From an uncultured Mycoplasmatota bacterium (GTDB lineage: Bacteria > Bacillota_I > Bacilli_A > RF39 > UBA660): 11,741 nt of DNA. Under the pieces are notes generated by a model. The model was not told the origin of the DNA, did not search any database, and worked only from the letters and a program-made list of their open reading frames with translations. Position numbers and translations under genes: made by a program. Positions 1-6,651 of the stretch are shown one piece after another; within the stretch, counting starts at the first letter, position 1; every line of letters begins with the position of its first letter. Location of the stretch: assembly GCA_947643295.1 (NCBI GenBank), contig CANRVM010000027.1, forward strand, positions 1-11,741, written 5' to 3'.

Positions 1-573
1 AGTTTAGGATATGGAGCAGTGGAAGATAAAAGAGCAGGTAACCTTTTAGATTTTGTCATTGGACAATATGAAACGTATACACCTATTCAATTATCCCAAT
101 ATATTTCAACGATTGCGAATTCTGGCTCTAGAGTGCAACCACACCTATTAAAAGAAGTTCATAAATCAACAACCGATGCTTCCCTAGGAGAAGTCATTCA
201 TCAATTTGAACCAAAAATATTAAATAAAGTAGAAACACAAGAAGTGTATATGCAAAGAGTGAGAGAAGGATTTTATGCGGTTATTAATTCTAGTGGTGGT
301 TATGGTAGAGGATACATGGATATGAAGTATTCTCCAAGTGGAAAAACAGGAACTTCTCAAAGTTTTATTGATACAAATAATGATGGAGTGATTGATACAG
401 AAACCATTACTTCTAACTTTCTTGGTTATGCTCCAAAGGATAATCCAAAAATGTCTATCACTGTTGTTTCACCAAATTCATCGATGCCCAATACAGCCAC
501 TGACTATGCAAGTTTAGTAACAATGCGAATATCAAAAAGAGTAACAGATTTATATTTTTCAATCTATCCTTAA
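1..573 (+). CDS. Penicillin-binding protein, transpeptidase C-terminal part (5' end outside window)
   Basis: The frame is open from the first base, so this is the last 190 codons of a longer gene. The protein is a class B-type penicillin-binding transpeptidase, which cross-links peptidoglycan stem peptides on the outer face of the membrane. The stretch GQYETYTPIQLSQYISTIAN, followed by 'NSGSRVQPHLL', is typical of the region before the third active-site motif in this family. The KTG triad itself is present as SGKTGTS (K encoded at 343-345). The SxxK and SxN motifs must lie upstream of the window. The protein ends about 75 codons after KTG with no PASTA domain, which argues against a SpoVD/PBP2X-type tail. 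It resembles elongation-type PBP2 proteins, but the exact subclass cannot be fixed from this fragment. The gene ends in TAA, immediately followed by a terminator. Confidence 0.85.
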   Translation, partial: SLGYGAVEDKRAGNLLDFVIGQYETYTPIQLSQYISTIANSGSRVQPHLLKEVHKSTTDASLGEVIHQFEPKILNKVETQEVYMQRVREGFYAVINSSGGYGRGYMDMKYSPSGKTGTSQSFIDTNNDGVIDTETITSNFLGYAPKDNPKMSITVVSPNSSMPNTATDYASLVTMRISKRVTDLYFSIYP

Positions 574-576
574 AAA

Positions 577-612
577 AGAAATACTATAGAGTGTAATAGC
601 TATAGTATTTTT
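577..612 (+). terminator. Rho-independent terminator after the PBP gene
   Basis: The arm AATACTATAG (580-589) pairs perfectly with CTATAGTATT (600-609) around a 10-nt loop, and A/G-T pairs can extend the base. A run of five T (608-612) follows. It begins four bases after the PBP stop codon. Confidence 0.8.
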
Positions 613-678
613 GCTATCATAGTTTTTGTAAATAAGTTATTAAAATAAAAAATAGGTATATAAAAATAATAAAAAGTA

Positions 679-687
679 TGTTATGAT
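679..687 (+). promoter_or_regulatory. Extended -10 promoter element for the surface protein gene
   Basis: TG-T-TATGAT (TG at 679-680, hexamer 682-687) is a good extended -10 element in the gap between the PBP terminator and the surface-protein start. No convincing -35 hexamer lies 16-18 bp upstream; the sequence there is only A/T-rich. Confidence 0.4.
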
Positions 688-730
688 ATAAATAAGGTAA
701 TAAAATAATATATAAATGGTGGGTGTTTCT

Positions 731-2071
731 ATGAATTTAAAGTATATATTAAAGAAAAATTTAAATATAAAAAATGGTTATTTAATTGCTATTATGATAT
801 CTCTACTATTAGTAGTAGGAGGGTATTTTTCTTATGCAGTTTTTACAACTACAAATGAAAGTAAAGGAGCACTAAATATTATTACAGGAAATCTATATTC
901 TTATATTGATTCTGCAGATTTAGATGTAAATAAAGAAGTAACATTATTACCAAACGAAGTAAGATATATTAGAATGAAATTAACTAATATTAATACAGTA
1001 AATGCTAAAGTTAATTTGTATTATTCTTTAAGTGAGGCTAGTGACAAATTAGAAATTGGATATATTAAAACAAGTGATGTACCACCAACAAATGCAGGTT
1101 ATATTCTTGAAAAAAGTGGGAGTGGAAATGAAAGTAAAACGATAGATGTTAGAATTATAAATAATGATACGAAAAATATAAAAGTAAGCTTTGGAAGTGA
1201 TGTAGGACTAGAAACTGTACCATTAGATTTTCCAATTGGGAAGAGTGTATTAGATCCATTAGATGGTAATCCAAACATTGTAAAAGCATATACTTATGAC
1301 CAAGTAAAAAATTCTCCAACTTTTTGTGTGACAGGAGAAGAGGCAACTTGCCAATTAAATCAATGCTATGATAGTGAAGATATAGATAGTTGTCCAGTAG
1401 GAACTATTGTAAGGTATCGAGTAACAGATGGAGATGTTAGATATTTTCATGTCATGAAAGATGATGGAAATCATTTAACAATGCAACAAAGAGAAAATAC
1501 AGTAGATAATGTGAATTGGCTTCATAATCCATCAGGAAGCACTTGCACAGAAAATGGTCCATTAACAGTATTAGAAGCATTAGAAACAGTAACTAGCGGT
1601 TGGAAATATGTAAATGATCAAACATTTAAAATGGGAGAGACTGTTTTTAAAGATAATGCTTTTACAGGCTGTTCGGTTGATTTTAATAGTACTTATGAAT
1701 ATGAGGGAAAAAATTATTATCCTATTACCTGTTCTAGCAATGTTTATACTCTTGATACGATGACTAGAAAGGCAAGAATGATTACAGCCCAAGAAGCAAT
1801 GTTTTATGGTTGCAAACAGCCTGCTTCTGGTAATTTTACTTATGGAACTTGCCCTGTTTGGATGTATAATTATTCGACGAGTGTAGTTTGGAATGGTGGA
1901 ACAGTAAATGTGGACAATGTATTTGGTTATCATACATTGACTGCAAGGATAGAAGATTATAGTTGTGGTGTAAATACATTTGGTATAAATAGCTCTGGTA
2001 ATGTTGAATGGCCTGATTTTTATAGGTCAGGGTATGGTGCTCGAGCAGTCGTTGAAGTAAATAAAAGATAA
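731..2071 (+). CDS. Membrane-anchored or secreted cysteine-rich surface protein of unknown function
   Basis: The start is taken at ATG 731 (446 aa), because GGTGGG at 718-723 is a ribosome binding site seven bases before it. An in-frame ATG at 716 lies upstream of that site and is less likely. Residues 1-14 are basic, and 17-38 form one hydrophobic segment followed by a YFSYAVFTTT stretch. That layout recalls signal/anchor ends of TasA/camelysin-like Firmicutes surface proteins (a resemblance by eye, not a domain assignment). Residues about 45-180 are beta-rich and lack cysteine. The last 250 residues carry all ten cysteines, several in clusters (four within about 27 residues starting at PTFC), and end in GARAVVEVNK. 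A G-A/V-R-x-V-V/I-E-V ending is common in extracellular Firmicutes proteins. The even cysteine count outside the membrane suggests disulfides. There is no LPXTG motif or lipobox. The gene is monocistronic, with its own promoter and terminator. Confidence 0.7.
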   Translation: MNLKYILKKNLNIKNGYLIAIMISLLLVVGGYFSYAVFTTTNESKGALNIITGNLYSYIDSADLDVNKEVTLLPNEVRYIRMKLTNINTVNAKVNLYYSLSEASDKLEIGYIKTSDVPPTNAGYILEKSGSGNESKTIDVRIINNDTKNIKVSFGSDVGLETVPLDFPIGKSVLDPLDGNPNIVKAYTYDQVKNSPTFCVTGEEATCQLNQCYDSEDIDSCPVGTIVRYRVTDGDVRYFHVMKDDGNHLTMQQRENTVDNVNWLHNPSGSTCTENGPLTVLEALETVTSGWKYVNDQTFKMGETVFKDNAFTGCSVDFNSTYEYEGKNYYPITCSSNVYTLDTMTRKARMITAQEAMFYGCKQPASGNFTYGTCPVWMYNYSTSVVWNGGTVNVDNVFGYHTLTARIEDYSCGVNTFGINSSGNVEWPDFYRSGYGARAVVEVNKR

Positions 2072-2098
2072 AAAAGTAAAAATATTTTGCTTTTTTTT
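2070..2098 (+). terminator. Rho-independent terminator after the surface protein gene
   Basis: The arm AAAAAAGTAAAA (2070-2081) pairs with TTTTGCTTTTTT (2085-2096) with one T-G wobble and a 3-nt loop, and runs into T8 (2091-2098). It overlaps the last two bases of the stop codon. Confidence 0.7.
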
Positions 2099-2114
2099 AT
2101 ATTTTTGATATAAT
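2087..2114 (+). promoter_or_regulatory. Sigma-A-type promoter of rpmG
   Basis: TATAAT at 2109-2114 is preceded by TG at 2106-2107, a perfect extended -10. TTGCTT at 2087-2092 is a partial -35 with 16-bp spacing. The -35 lies in the 3' arm and T-tract of the preceding terminator, so the terminator and promoter are fused in a very compact gap. Confidence 0.6.
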
Positions 2115-2139
2115 ACCTATAGACGTAAGGAGGGATACT

Positions 2140-2304
2140 ATGGGAAAAGTAGGAAATAGACAAAATAAAACACTAGTATGTAGTGAATGTAAGAGGGAAA
2201 ATTATCGTGTAGAAAAGAATGTAAAAAACACAACAGATCGTCTTAACTTGAATAGATATTGTTCTCATTGTAGAAAACATACTGAACATGTAGAAAAGAA
2301 GTAG
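2140..2304 (+). CDS. rpmG: 50S ribosomal protein L33 (zinc-binding form)
   Basis: The 54-codon ORF encodes a small basic protein of the large ribosomal subunit near the E site. It begins MGKVGNRQNKTLVCSEC and has the family's TTDRLNLNRYCSHCRKH core. Two CxxC pairs (CSEC, CSHC) mark the zinc-binding (C+) form, which many Firmicutes carry alongside or instead of a cysteine-free paralogue. AAGGAGG at 2127-2133 precedes the ATG by six bases. Many Firmicutes have rpmG next to secE-nusG; here no secE is visible, and a broken small ORF and efp follow. Confidence 0.95.
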   Translation: MGKVGNRQNKTLVCSECKRENYRVEKNVKNTTDRLNLNRYCSHCRKHTEHVEKK

Positions 2305-2314
2305 GCGTGATTAG

Positions 2315-2480
2315 ATGAGTAAGAAATATTTTAGGTCTTGTCATTGATTATGAAAAATTAACTAATCAACAAGCATCTAAAAGTGATTCTAAGAAAATAA
2401 GAGATAAAAAAGTGAAAATAAAAACGAATACTAAAAGAGTAGAATTAAACTCTAATAGAAGAGGTGGAAGATATGATTAA
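2315..2480 (+). pseudogene. Small broken ORF between rpmG and efp (unrecognised; possible frameshift)
   Basis: ATG at 2315 opens MSKKYF, then runs into a stop at 2345 after ten codons. The +1 frame is open from 2319 to TAA 2478-2480. It gives a lysine-rich sequence beginning LGLVIDYEKLTNQQ and ending NRRGGRYD, but has no ATG/GTG/TTG of its own. Removing one base from the TTTT run at 2329-2332 would join the two into one 55-residue protein whose stop overlaps the efp start by eight bases, an arrangement typical of coupled genes. The explanations are a decayed gene, a sequencing or assembly slip, or a real +1 shift at TTT-AGG-T (see findings). I do not recognise the product; it is not SecE. Confidence 0.35.
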
Positions 2481-3030
2481 TGTAAATGATATCAAGAATG
2501 GTGTAACTATCATGATTGATGGACAAATCTATCAAGTAGTTGAATTTCTACATGTAAAACCTGGCAAAGGTTCCGCTTTTATGAAGACGAAGCTTAGAAA
2601 TTTAAGAACTGGTGGAATTGTGGAAAAAACATTTAATACCAATGTCAAGTTTGAAAAAGCAAATATCAATAAACAAAATGTTCAATACCTATATAATACA
2701 GGAGATACTTATTTCTTTATGAATATGGATACTTTTGAACAATTAGAATTGAGTGCTGATCAAGTAGGAGATAATAAAAATTATTTAATTGAGAACATGA
2801 ATGTTTATGTTATCCTTTATGAAGGAGAATTATTAGGAATTGATTTACCTGATAAAGTGGAATTTACAGTTGTAGAAACAGAACCAGCTGTAAGAGGAAA
2901 TACCACCAATAATGCCTTAAAAGATGCGACTGTTGAAACAGGATTAGTAGTAAAAGTTCCTATGTTTATTGAAACAGGTGAAAAGATATTGGTAACTACA
3001 GCTGATGGAAAATATTCATCACGTGCCTAA
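2473..3030 (+). CDS. efp: Elongation factor P
   Basis: The protein binds between the P and E sites of the ribosome and relieves stalling at polyproline stretches. ATG 2473 gives 185 residues, the standard family length. A GTG nine bases upstream is in frame but lies inside the ribosome binding site AGGTGG (2462-2467). The three-barrel architecture is recognisable: an N-terminal KOW-like domain (1-63), a middle OB domain (about 66-125) and a C-terminal OB domain (about 130-185, containing the TGLVVKVPMFIETGEKI signature). The tip loop is KPGKGSAF with Lys32 at the position that is post-translationally modified in many bacteria; no modification gene is visible here. In Bacillus, efp lies directly before the spoIIIA operon; in this window a spoIIIAH-like gene occurs 2.8 kb downstream. 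Confidence 0.97.
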   Translation: MINVNDIKNGVTIMIDGQIYQVVEFLHVKPGKGSAFMKTKLRNLRTGGIVEKTFNTNVKFEKANINKQNVQYLYNTGDTYFFMNMDTFEQLELSADQVGDNKNYLIENMNVYVILYEGELLGIDLPDKVEFTVVETEPAVRGNTTNNALKDATVETGLVVKVPMFIETGEKILVTTADGKYSSRA

Positions 3031-3053
3031 TATCAACAATTAAAAAAATAATG

Positions 3054-3082
3054 AAAATTCACTATTCTTTTAGTGGATTTTT
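3054..3082 (+). terminator. Rho-independent terminator after efp
   Basis: AAAATTCACTA (3054-3064) pairs with TAGTGGATTTT (3071-3081), an 11-bp stem with one T-G wobble and a 6-nt loop. T5 (3078-3082) follows. It separates efp from the SDR gene, but leaves only 22 bases before the next ATG, so the downstream pair may depend on read-through. Confidence 0.75.
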
Positions 3083-3104
3083 CTTTCAAGAAAAGGAGGC
3101 AAGC

Positions 3105-3845
3105 ATGAATAAAAAAATCGCTTTAATAACAGGTGGTGCTAGTGGTTTAGGAGAAAATATCAGTAGATATCTGGCAACCAAAAACTGTAATCTTATCATT
3201 ACATATAATGAAAGTAAGGAAAAGGCAGAAAGTTTAAAAAAAGAATTAGAAGAGAAATATAAGGTAGATATCATACTAAAAAAATGTAATTTAGAAAAAG
3301 AAGAAGATATTCATGCAGTAGTAAGTATAGTAAAAGAAAATTATCAAAGGATTGATTATTTAGTAAATAATGCAGCTGTGTGTTTGGATTCTTTATTTGA
3401 AGATAAAAATAAAACAAATTTTATGAAAACCTTAGAAGTAAATGTAGTAGGTACTTTTTTAATAAGTAAATTAATTGGTCAAATGATGTATGAAAATAAG
3501 AAAGGGAGTATTGTTAATTTATCTTCAACTAATGGTATCGATAAGTATTATCCAATGTCAATTGATTATGATGCTTCGAAAGCGGCAATTAATTCCATTA
3601 CGCATAATCTATCGTTAGCATTCTCTCCTTATGTAAGAGTGAATGCAGTAGCTCCTGGATGGGTAAAAACAGAAAATGAAATAAAGAATTTAGATCAAGA
3701 TTATATAAAAAGTGAAGAGGAGAAGATATTTATAAAGAGATTTGGAGAATGTGAAGAGATTTCAAAAGTAATTTATTTTTTACTGTCGGATGATGCTAGC
3801 TATATTAATAATCAAGTAATAAGAGTGGATGGAGGTACTTATTAA
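3105..3845 (+). CDS. Short-chain dehydrogenase/reductase (FabG-like SDR)
   Basis: This is a 246-residue classical SDR, predicted to be a cytosolic NAD(P)(H)-dependent oxidoreductase. It has the nucleotide-binding TGGASGLG (residues 9-16), NNAA (88-91), Asn113 (EVNVVG), catalytic Ser140 in NLSST, the YDASK pair Tyr155/Lys159, PGWVKT after the active site, and the C-terminal VDGGTY typical of FabG-like proteins. All catalytic residues are present. The start is ATG 3105, five bases after AAAGGAGG; an in-frame upstream ATG (3051) lies in the efp terminator and is rejected. The stop overlaps the next ATG (TAATG), so it is probably translated together with the PLP enzyme. The substrate is unknown: there is no acyl-carrier or fatty acid synthesis gene nearby, so fabG itself is not claimed. 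Confidence 0.9.
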   Translation: MNKKIALITGGASGLGENISRYLATKNCNLIITYNESKEKAESLKKELEEKYKVDIILKKCNLEKEEDIHAVVSIVKENYQRIDYLVNNAAVCLDSLFEDKNKTNFMKTLEVNVVGTFLISKLIGQMMYENKKGSIVNLSSTNGIDKYYPMSIDYDASKAAINSITHNLSLAFSPYVRVNAVAPGWVKTENEIKNLDQDYIKSEEEKIFIKRFGECEEISKVIYFLLSDDASYINNQVIRVDGGTY

Positions 3846-5098
3846 TGAATGATAGAATAATACAATTTATTGATAATTGTGAAATCGAATGTACAGATAT
3901 TTTTCGAAAGATAGATAATATGTGTTTTAAAAATACTTGCAAAGTAATCCAAGCTTTTCATAGTCAAGAGATTAGTGAAAATGATTTCTCATCTAGTACA
4001 GGTTACGGATATGATGATATTGGTCGCGATAAAATTGAAAAAATTTTTGCTAGTGTCTTAGGTTGTGAAGATGCCATTGTTAGAACTCAATTTGTATCGG
4101 CTTCTCATGCTTTAAATGTTACTTTTTTTGCACTTTTAAGACCAGGAGATACTTTATTATCTATTACAGGAACTCCTTATGATACGATGCATGAAGTAAT
4201 CGGTATTAAAGAAAATCAAAGTAGCTTGAAATCGTTCGGAATAGACTATTTAGAAATTGATTTAAAAGAAAATGATTTTGATTATGGAAAAATAGAAGAA
4301 GTCATTAAGAATAAGAAAATAAAAGTAATTGAAATTCAAAGATCAAAAGGATATTCCACTAGAAAAAGTATTACATTACAGCAAGTAGAAAAAGTAGCAA
4401 AATTCATAAAGAGAATAAATCAAGACATTATCATTATGGTAGATAATTGCTATTGTGAACTAGTATCCGATTTTGAAGTGGGAAAGTTAGAGATAGATGT
4501 CGTTGTTGGTTCTTTAATTAAAAATCTTGGTGGAGGTATGGCGCCCAATGGTGCTTATGTTGCAGGAAAAAAAGAATATATAGATTTAGTAGGAGAGAGA
4601 TTAACACTTCCAGGAGAAGGAAGAGATGTTGGACCAACACTGGGAATTAACAAAAGTATTTTACAAGGTATTTTTCTTGCACCTAGTGTAGTTTCTTCTA
4701 GCTTAAAGGTTGCTGTTTTGACTTCTAAAGTTTTAGAAGAGTTAGGGTATGAGGTAGAACCAAAGTATAAGGAAGAACGTGCAGATATTGTCCAAAATAT
4801 TATCTTTCATAAGAAGGAAGATTTAATCCATTATGTCCAAGGAATACAAAGTGGTTCCCCAATTGATGCTAAATCAATACCAATTCCTTGGGATATGCCA
4901 GGATACGATGATCAAGTTATTATGGCCTCTGGTTCATTTACACAAGGATCTAGTATTGAAATTAGTTGTGATGGACCAATTAGAGAACCATATATTGCTT
5001 ATCAACAAGGATCTTTAAATTATGCATCAGGTAAAGTAGCATTATCATATGCAATAGAAAAGTTGGAAAAAGAAAAAAGAAATAGTATATTTTCATAA
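3845..5098 (+). CDS. PLP-dependent methionine gamma-lyase family protein ('aluminium resistance' family)
   Basis: The protein is 417 aa, the usual family length, a fold-type I PLP enzyme related to cystathionine/methionine lyases (the YnbB-like group). Visible markers are the Tyr-rich segment TGYGYDDIGRD (about 52-62), the VRTQFVSASHAL stretch (about 79-90), Asp200 (IMVDNCY) for the PLP pyridine nitrogen, and Lys226 in GSLIKNLGGGMAPNGAY as the likely Schiff-base lysine, followed by a conserved PGEGRDVGPTLG loop. Sequence alone does not give a substrate; family members are annotated as C-S lyases or by an old aluminium-resistance name. In bacilli the relative usually sits near hfq/glnR; here it is coupled by a one-base overlap to an SDR gene, suggesting a joint pathway. 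Confidence 0.88.
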   Translation: MNDRIIQFIDNCEIECTDIFRKIDNMCFKNTCKVIQAFHSQEISENDFSSSTGYGYDDIGRDKIEKIFASVLGCEDAIVRTQFVSASHALNVTFFALLRPGDTLLSITGTPYDTMHEVIGIKENQSSLKSFGIDYLEIDLKENDFDYGKIEEVIKNKKIKVIEIQRSKGYSTRKSITLQQVEKVAKFIKRINQDIIIMVDNCYCELVSDFEVGKLEIDVVVGSLIKNLGGGMAPNGAYVAGKKEYIDLVGERLTLPGEGRDVGPTLGINKSILQGIFLAPSVVSSSLKVAVLTSKVLEELGYEVEPKYKEERADIVQNIIFHKKEDLIHYVQGIQSGSPIDAKSIPIPWDMPGYDDQVIMASGSFTQGSSIEISCDGPIREPYIAYQQGSLNYASGKVALSYAIEKLEKEKRNSIFS

Positions 5099-5133
5099 TA
5101 TATGGTATATTTTAAATAGAAGGAGTGAAAAAA

Positions 5134-5754
5134 ATGTATGACTATGTACCTTATAATCATTTTATAGAAGATGTAGCTATTGAAGGATTTCTTGCAGGAT
5201 TCTTTGTTGTTATTGTCTTTTTTATACTTATTGCATTGATTTTCTGTCTTATGAAAATTATAGGAACTTGGAGAATATTAAGTAAGGCAAAACAACCTGG
5301 ATGGGGTGCTATAATTCCGTTTTATAATACATATTTGTTATGTAAAATATCAGGAGTAAATCCTTGGTGGATTGTAATTTGTTTATTTTCACCAATATTA
5401 AACGTGATACCAATTGTAGGTACTCTAGCATGTGGCGCTATTTCAATTTATTTTATGATTTTATTAAATGTTAGTCTAGCAAGAAGCTTTAAAAAAGATG
5501 ATTCTTTTGCTATAGGGCTTATTTTATTAGCACCAATATTCTATCTTATATTAGGATGTAATAATAGTGAGTATGAAGGAGAAAATTCAATGGAAGATTT
5601 CGTCTTTAATCAATTGAATTCTACTAATAATAAAAGACAAAATAATACTAAGAGTAGTTTCAATTCAAAAGAGGTATCATACTGTTCTAATTGTGGATCT
5701 AAGATTGATGAATTTACTAGATATTGTCCTAATTGTGGAAAAGAAATCAAATAA
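5134..5754 (+). CDS. DUF5684-like multi-pass membrane protein with C-terminal zinc ribbon
   Basis: ATG 5134 (206 aa) is chosen because AGAAGGAG (5118-5125) lies eight bases upstream; an in-frame GTG at 5125 overlaps that site. Hydrophobic segments lie at about 18-43, 76-95, 96-115 and 125-142. The sequence SKAKQPGWGAIIPFYNTYLL after the first segment, followed by a NPWW motif, is characteristic of the DUF5684 family of small membrane proteins. A hydrophilic Asn/Lys/Ser-rich linker (about 143-180) leads to a zinc ribbon with C184/C187 and C198/C201 (YCSNCG ... YCPNCGKEIK). The function is unknown; the ribbon would be cytosolic if the helix count is four with the N-terminus inside. It is followed by a terminator that starts within its stop codon. 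Confidence 0.75.
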   Translation: MYDYVPYNHFIEDVAIEGFLAGFFVVIVFFILIALIFCLMKIIGTWRILSKAKQPGWGAIIPFYNTYLLCKISGVNPWWIVICLFSPILNVIPIVGTLACGAISIYFMILLNVSLARSFKKDDSFAIGLILLAPIFYLILGCNNSEYEGENSMEDFVFNQLNSTNNKRQNNTKSSFNSKEVSYCSNCGSKIDEFTRYCPNCGKEIK

Positions 5755-5784
5755 GAATATTTTTTTCGAATATTCTTTTTTTTT
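5753..5784 (+). terminator. Rho-independent terminator after the DUF5684-like gene
   Basis: AAGAATATT (5753-5761) and AATATTCTT (5769-5777) form a perfect 9-bp stem around a 7-nt loop, followed by nine T (5776-5784). The left arm includes the last two bases of the TAA stop. Confidence 0.75.
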
Positions 5785-5796
5785 GCTTCATATGTT
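5768..5796 (+). promoter_or_regulatory. Candidate sigma-E promoter for spoIIIAH
   Basis: GAATATT (5768-5774) matches the sigma-E -35 consensus KMATATT exactly. After a 14-bp spacer, CATATGTT (5789-5796) matches CATACAnT at all but two positions. The spacing is in the accepted range, and SpoIIIA genes are sigma-E-dependent in Bacillus. One caution is that the expected start point would fall at or just before the AAGGAGG site (5803-5809), giving a very short leader. The -35 also coincides with the terminator's right arm. Confidence 0.4.
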
Positions 5797-5819
5797 TTAT
5801 CATAAGGAGGATAGAGCGT

Positions 5820-6323
5820 ATGATCAATAAACAAAATTTATGGTTTTTAACATTATTTAGTTTGATATTAGTTCTTAGTGTCTATTATATTACAATGCCT
5901 AATGATTTACTGGTAAATAATACAGAAAAAACAATTACAAAAGAAGAGAAAAAAGATGATGGTGTAAAAGAAGAAACGTCTTCTCTCATATCAATGAGAG
6001 TGTCTTTAGAGGAAGAGCGTCAAGAAAAAATGGTATCCTTACAGGAAGCTTTAACGAATGAAAAAGCAACTACAGAAGAGAAAAATAATGCCTATGAGCA
6101 ATTAAAATACCTAAATCAGTTACAAGGTAAAGAAGAAACTATAGAAAAACAAATTAAAGAAAAATTAGAATTAGATAGTTTTGTAAAAATAGATGATAAG
6201 AATATAGAAGTAGTAGCATTAAAAGAAAAACATGATAGTACCATAGCAAATAATATCATGCGACTTGTTCAGGAAAATTTCGAAGAGAAAATGTATATTA
6301 CTGTTACTTTTAAAAAAAGTTAG
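5820..6323 (+). CDS. spoIIIAH: Stage III sporulation protein AH-like (SpoIIIAH)
   Basis: The 167-residue protein has one N-terminal transmembrane helix (about 7-25), a charged linker, a Glu/Lys-rich helical segment (about 60-115) and a C-terminal alpha/beta domain (about 117-165). That domain has the run FVKIDDKNIEVVALKEKHD, then IANNIMRLVQENF and MYITVTF, which is the YscJ/FliF-like ring domain of SpoIIIAH. In Bacillus, SpoIIIAH sits in the mother-cell membrane and docks with forespore SpoIIQ across the intermembrane space during engulfment. ATG 5820 lies ten bases after AAGGAGG (5803-5809). It is somewhat shorter than the Bacillus protein (about 218 aa), mainly in the linker. The gene stands alone here: spoIIIAA-AG are not in the window. 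Its neighbours gerE and a GerM-like gene are also sporulation genes. Confidence 0.85.
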   Translation: MINKQNLWFLTLFSLILVLSVYYITMPNDLLVNNTEKTITKEEKKDDGVKEETSSLISMRVSLEEERQEKMVSLQEALTNEKATTEEKNNAYEQLKYLNQLQGKEETIEKQIKEKLELDSFVKIDDKNIEVVALKEKHDSTIANNIMRLVQENFEEKMYITVTFKKS

Positions 6324-6334
6324 GCTAAATGACT

Positions 6335-6363
6335 GACAAATCTCGTCTCTTTCTCATAAAATA
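6335..6363 (+). promoter_or_regulatory. Candidate sigma-K promoter for gerE
   Basis: CATAAAATA (6355-6363) matches the sigma-K -10 consensus CATAnnnTA exactly. The -35 tetramer mACm is matched three of four as GACA (6335-6338), with 16-bp spacing. In Bacillus gerE is transcribed by sigma-K, so motif and gene agree. The start point would be near 6370, leaving about 25 bases of leader containing AGGAAGGG. Confidence 0.6.
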
Positions 6364-6394
6364 TTCTAGGTGAGTATTAAAGGAAGGGAAGAGT

Positions 6395-6604
6395 ATGATG
6401 TCGAATAAAATTCTAACTAATAGAGAAAGAGAAGTTTTTGAACTTTTAATATTAAATAGAACAACAAAAGAAATCGCAAAAGAATTAAATATTAGTGAAA
6501 AAACAGTAAGAAATCACATCTCAAATGCAATGCAGAAATTAGGTGTTAATGGTAGAGCAAGTGCGGTAGTTGAATTATTAAAACTAAAAGAAATATCACT
6601 TTAA
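6395..6604 (+). CDS. gerE: Spore-development transcription regulator GerE (LuxR-type HTH)
   Basis: The 69-residue protein is almost entirely a LuxR/NarL-type helix-turn-helix with no receiver or ligand domain, as in Bacillus GerE (74 aa). TNREREVFELL, TTKEIAKELNISEKTVRNHI and AMQKLGVNGRASAVVELL follow the Bacillus protein very closely, including the recognition-helix run SEKTVRNHISNAMQKLGV. GerE acts late in the mother cell, modulating the sigma-K regulon and coat genes. The start is ATG 6395 or the adjacent ATG 6398; AGGAAGG (6381-6387) lies seven bases before the first. A terminator overlaps the stop codon, so the gene is transcribed alone or as the end of a spoIIIAH-gerE unit. Confidence 0.95.
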   Translation: MMSNKILTNREREVFELLILNRTTKEIAKELNISEKTVRNHISNAMQKLGVNGRASAVVELLKLKEISL

Positions 6605-6628
6605 TCGTACTATAATAGTACGATTTTT
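6603..6628 (+). terminator. Rho-independent terminator after gerE
   Basis: AATCGTACTA (6603-6612) and TAGTACGATT (6616-6625) form a perfect 10-bp stem with a 3-nt loop, followed by T5 (6624-6628). The left arm shares two bases with the gerE stop codon. Confidence 0.85.
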
Positions 6629-6651
6629 CATATCTTTAAATAGGTGATTTT

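Noticed and set aside
1155..1346. Minus-strand ORF of 63 codons inside the surface protein gene
   Set aside because: It lies antisense to a convincing gene, and its composition looks like a reverse-complement shadow. The same applies to 1580-1933, 3086-3274 and 5610-5834 on the minus strand and 4833-5018 on the plus strand.
5085..5113. Two direct copies of GTATATTTT 20 bp apart before the DUF5684-like gene
   Set aside because: The copies are short and composed almost only of A/T in an A/T-rich gap, and the first lies in coding sequence, so chance is sufficient. CATAATATA at 5094-5102 fits a sigma-K -10, but no AC lies 16-17 bp upstream.
6629..6637. CATATCTTT before the GerM-like gene as a sigma-E or sigma-K -10
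   Set aside because: There is no acceptable KMATATT at 13-15 bp, and only a weak AC at 17 bp lying inside the gerE terminator stem; too little to annotate.
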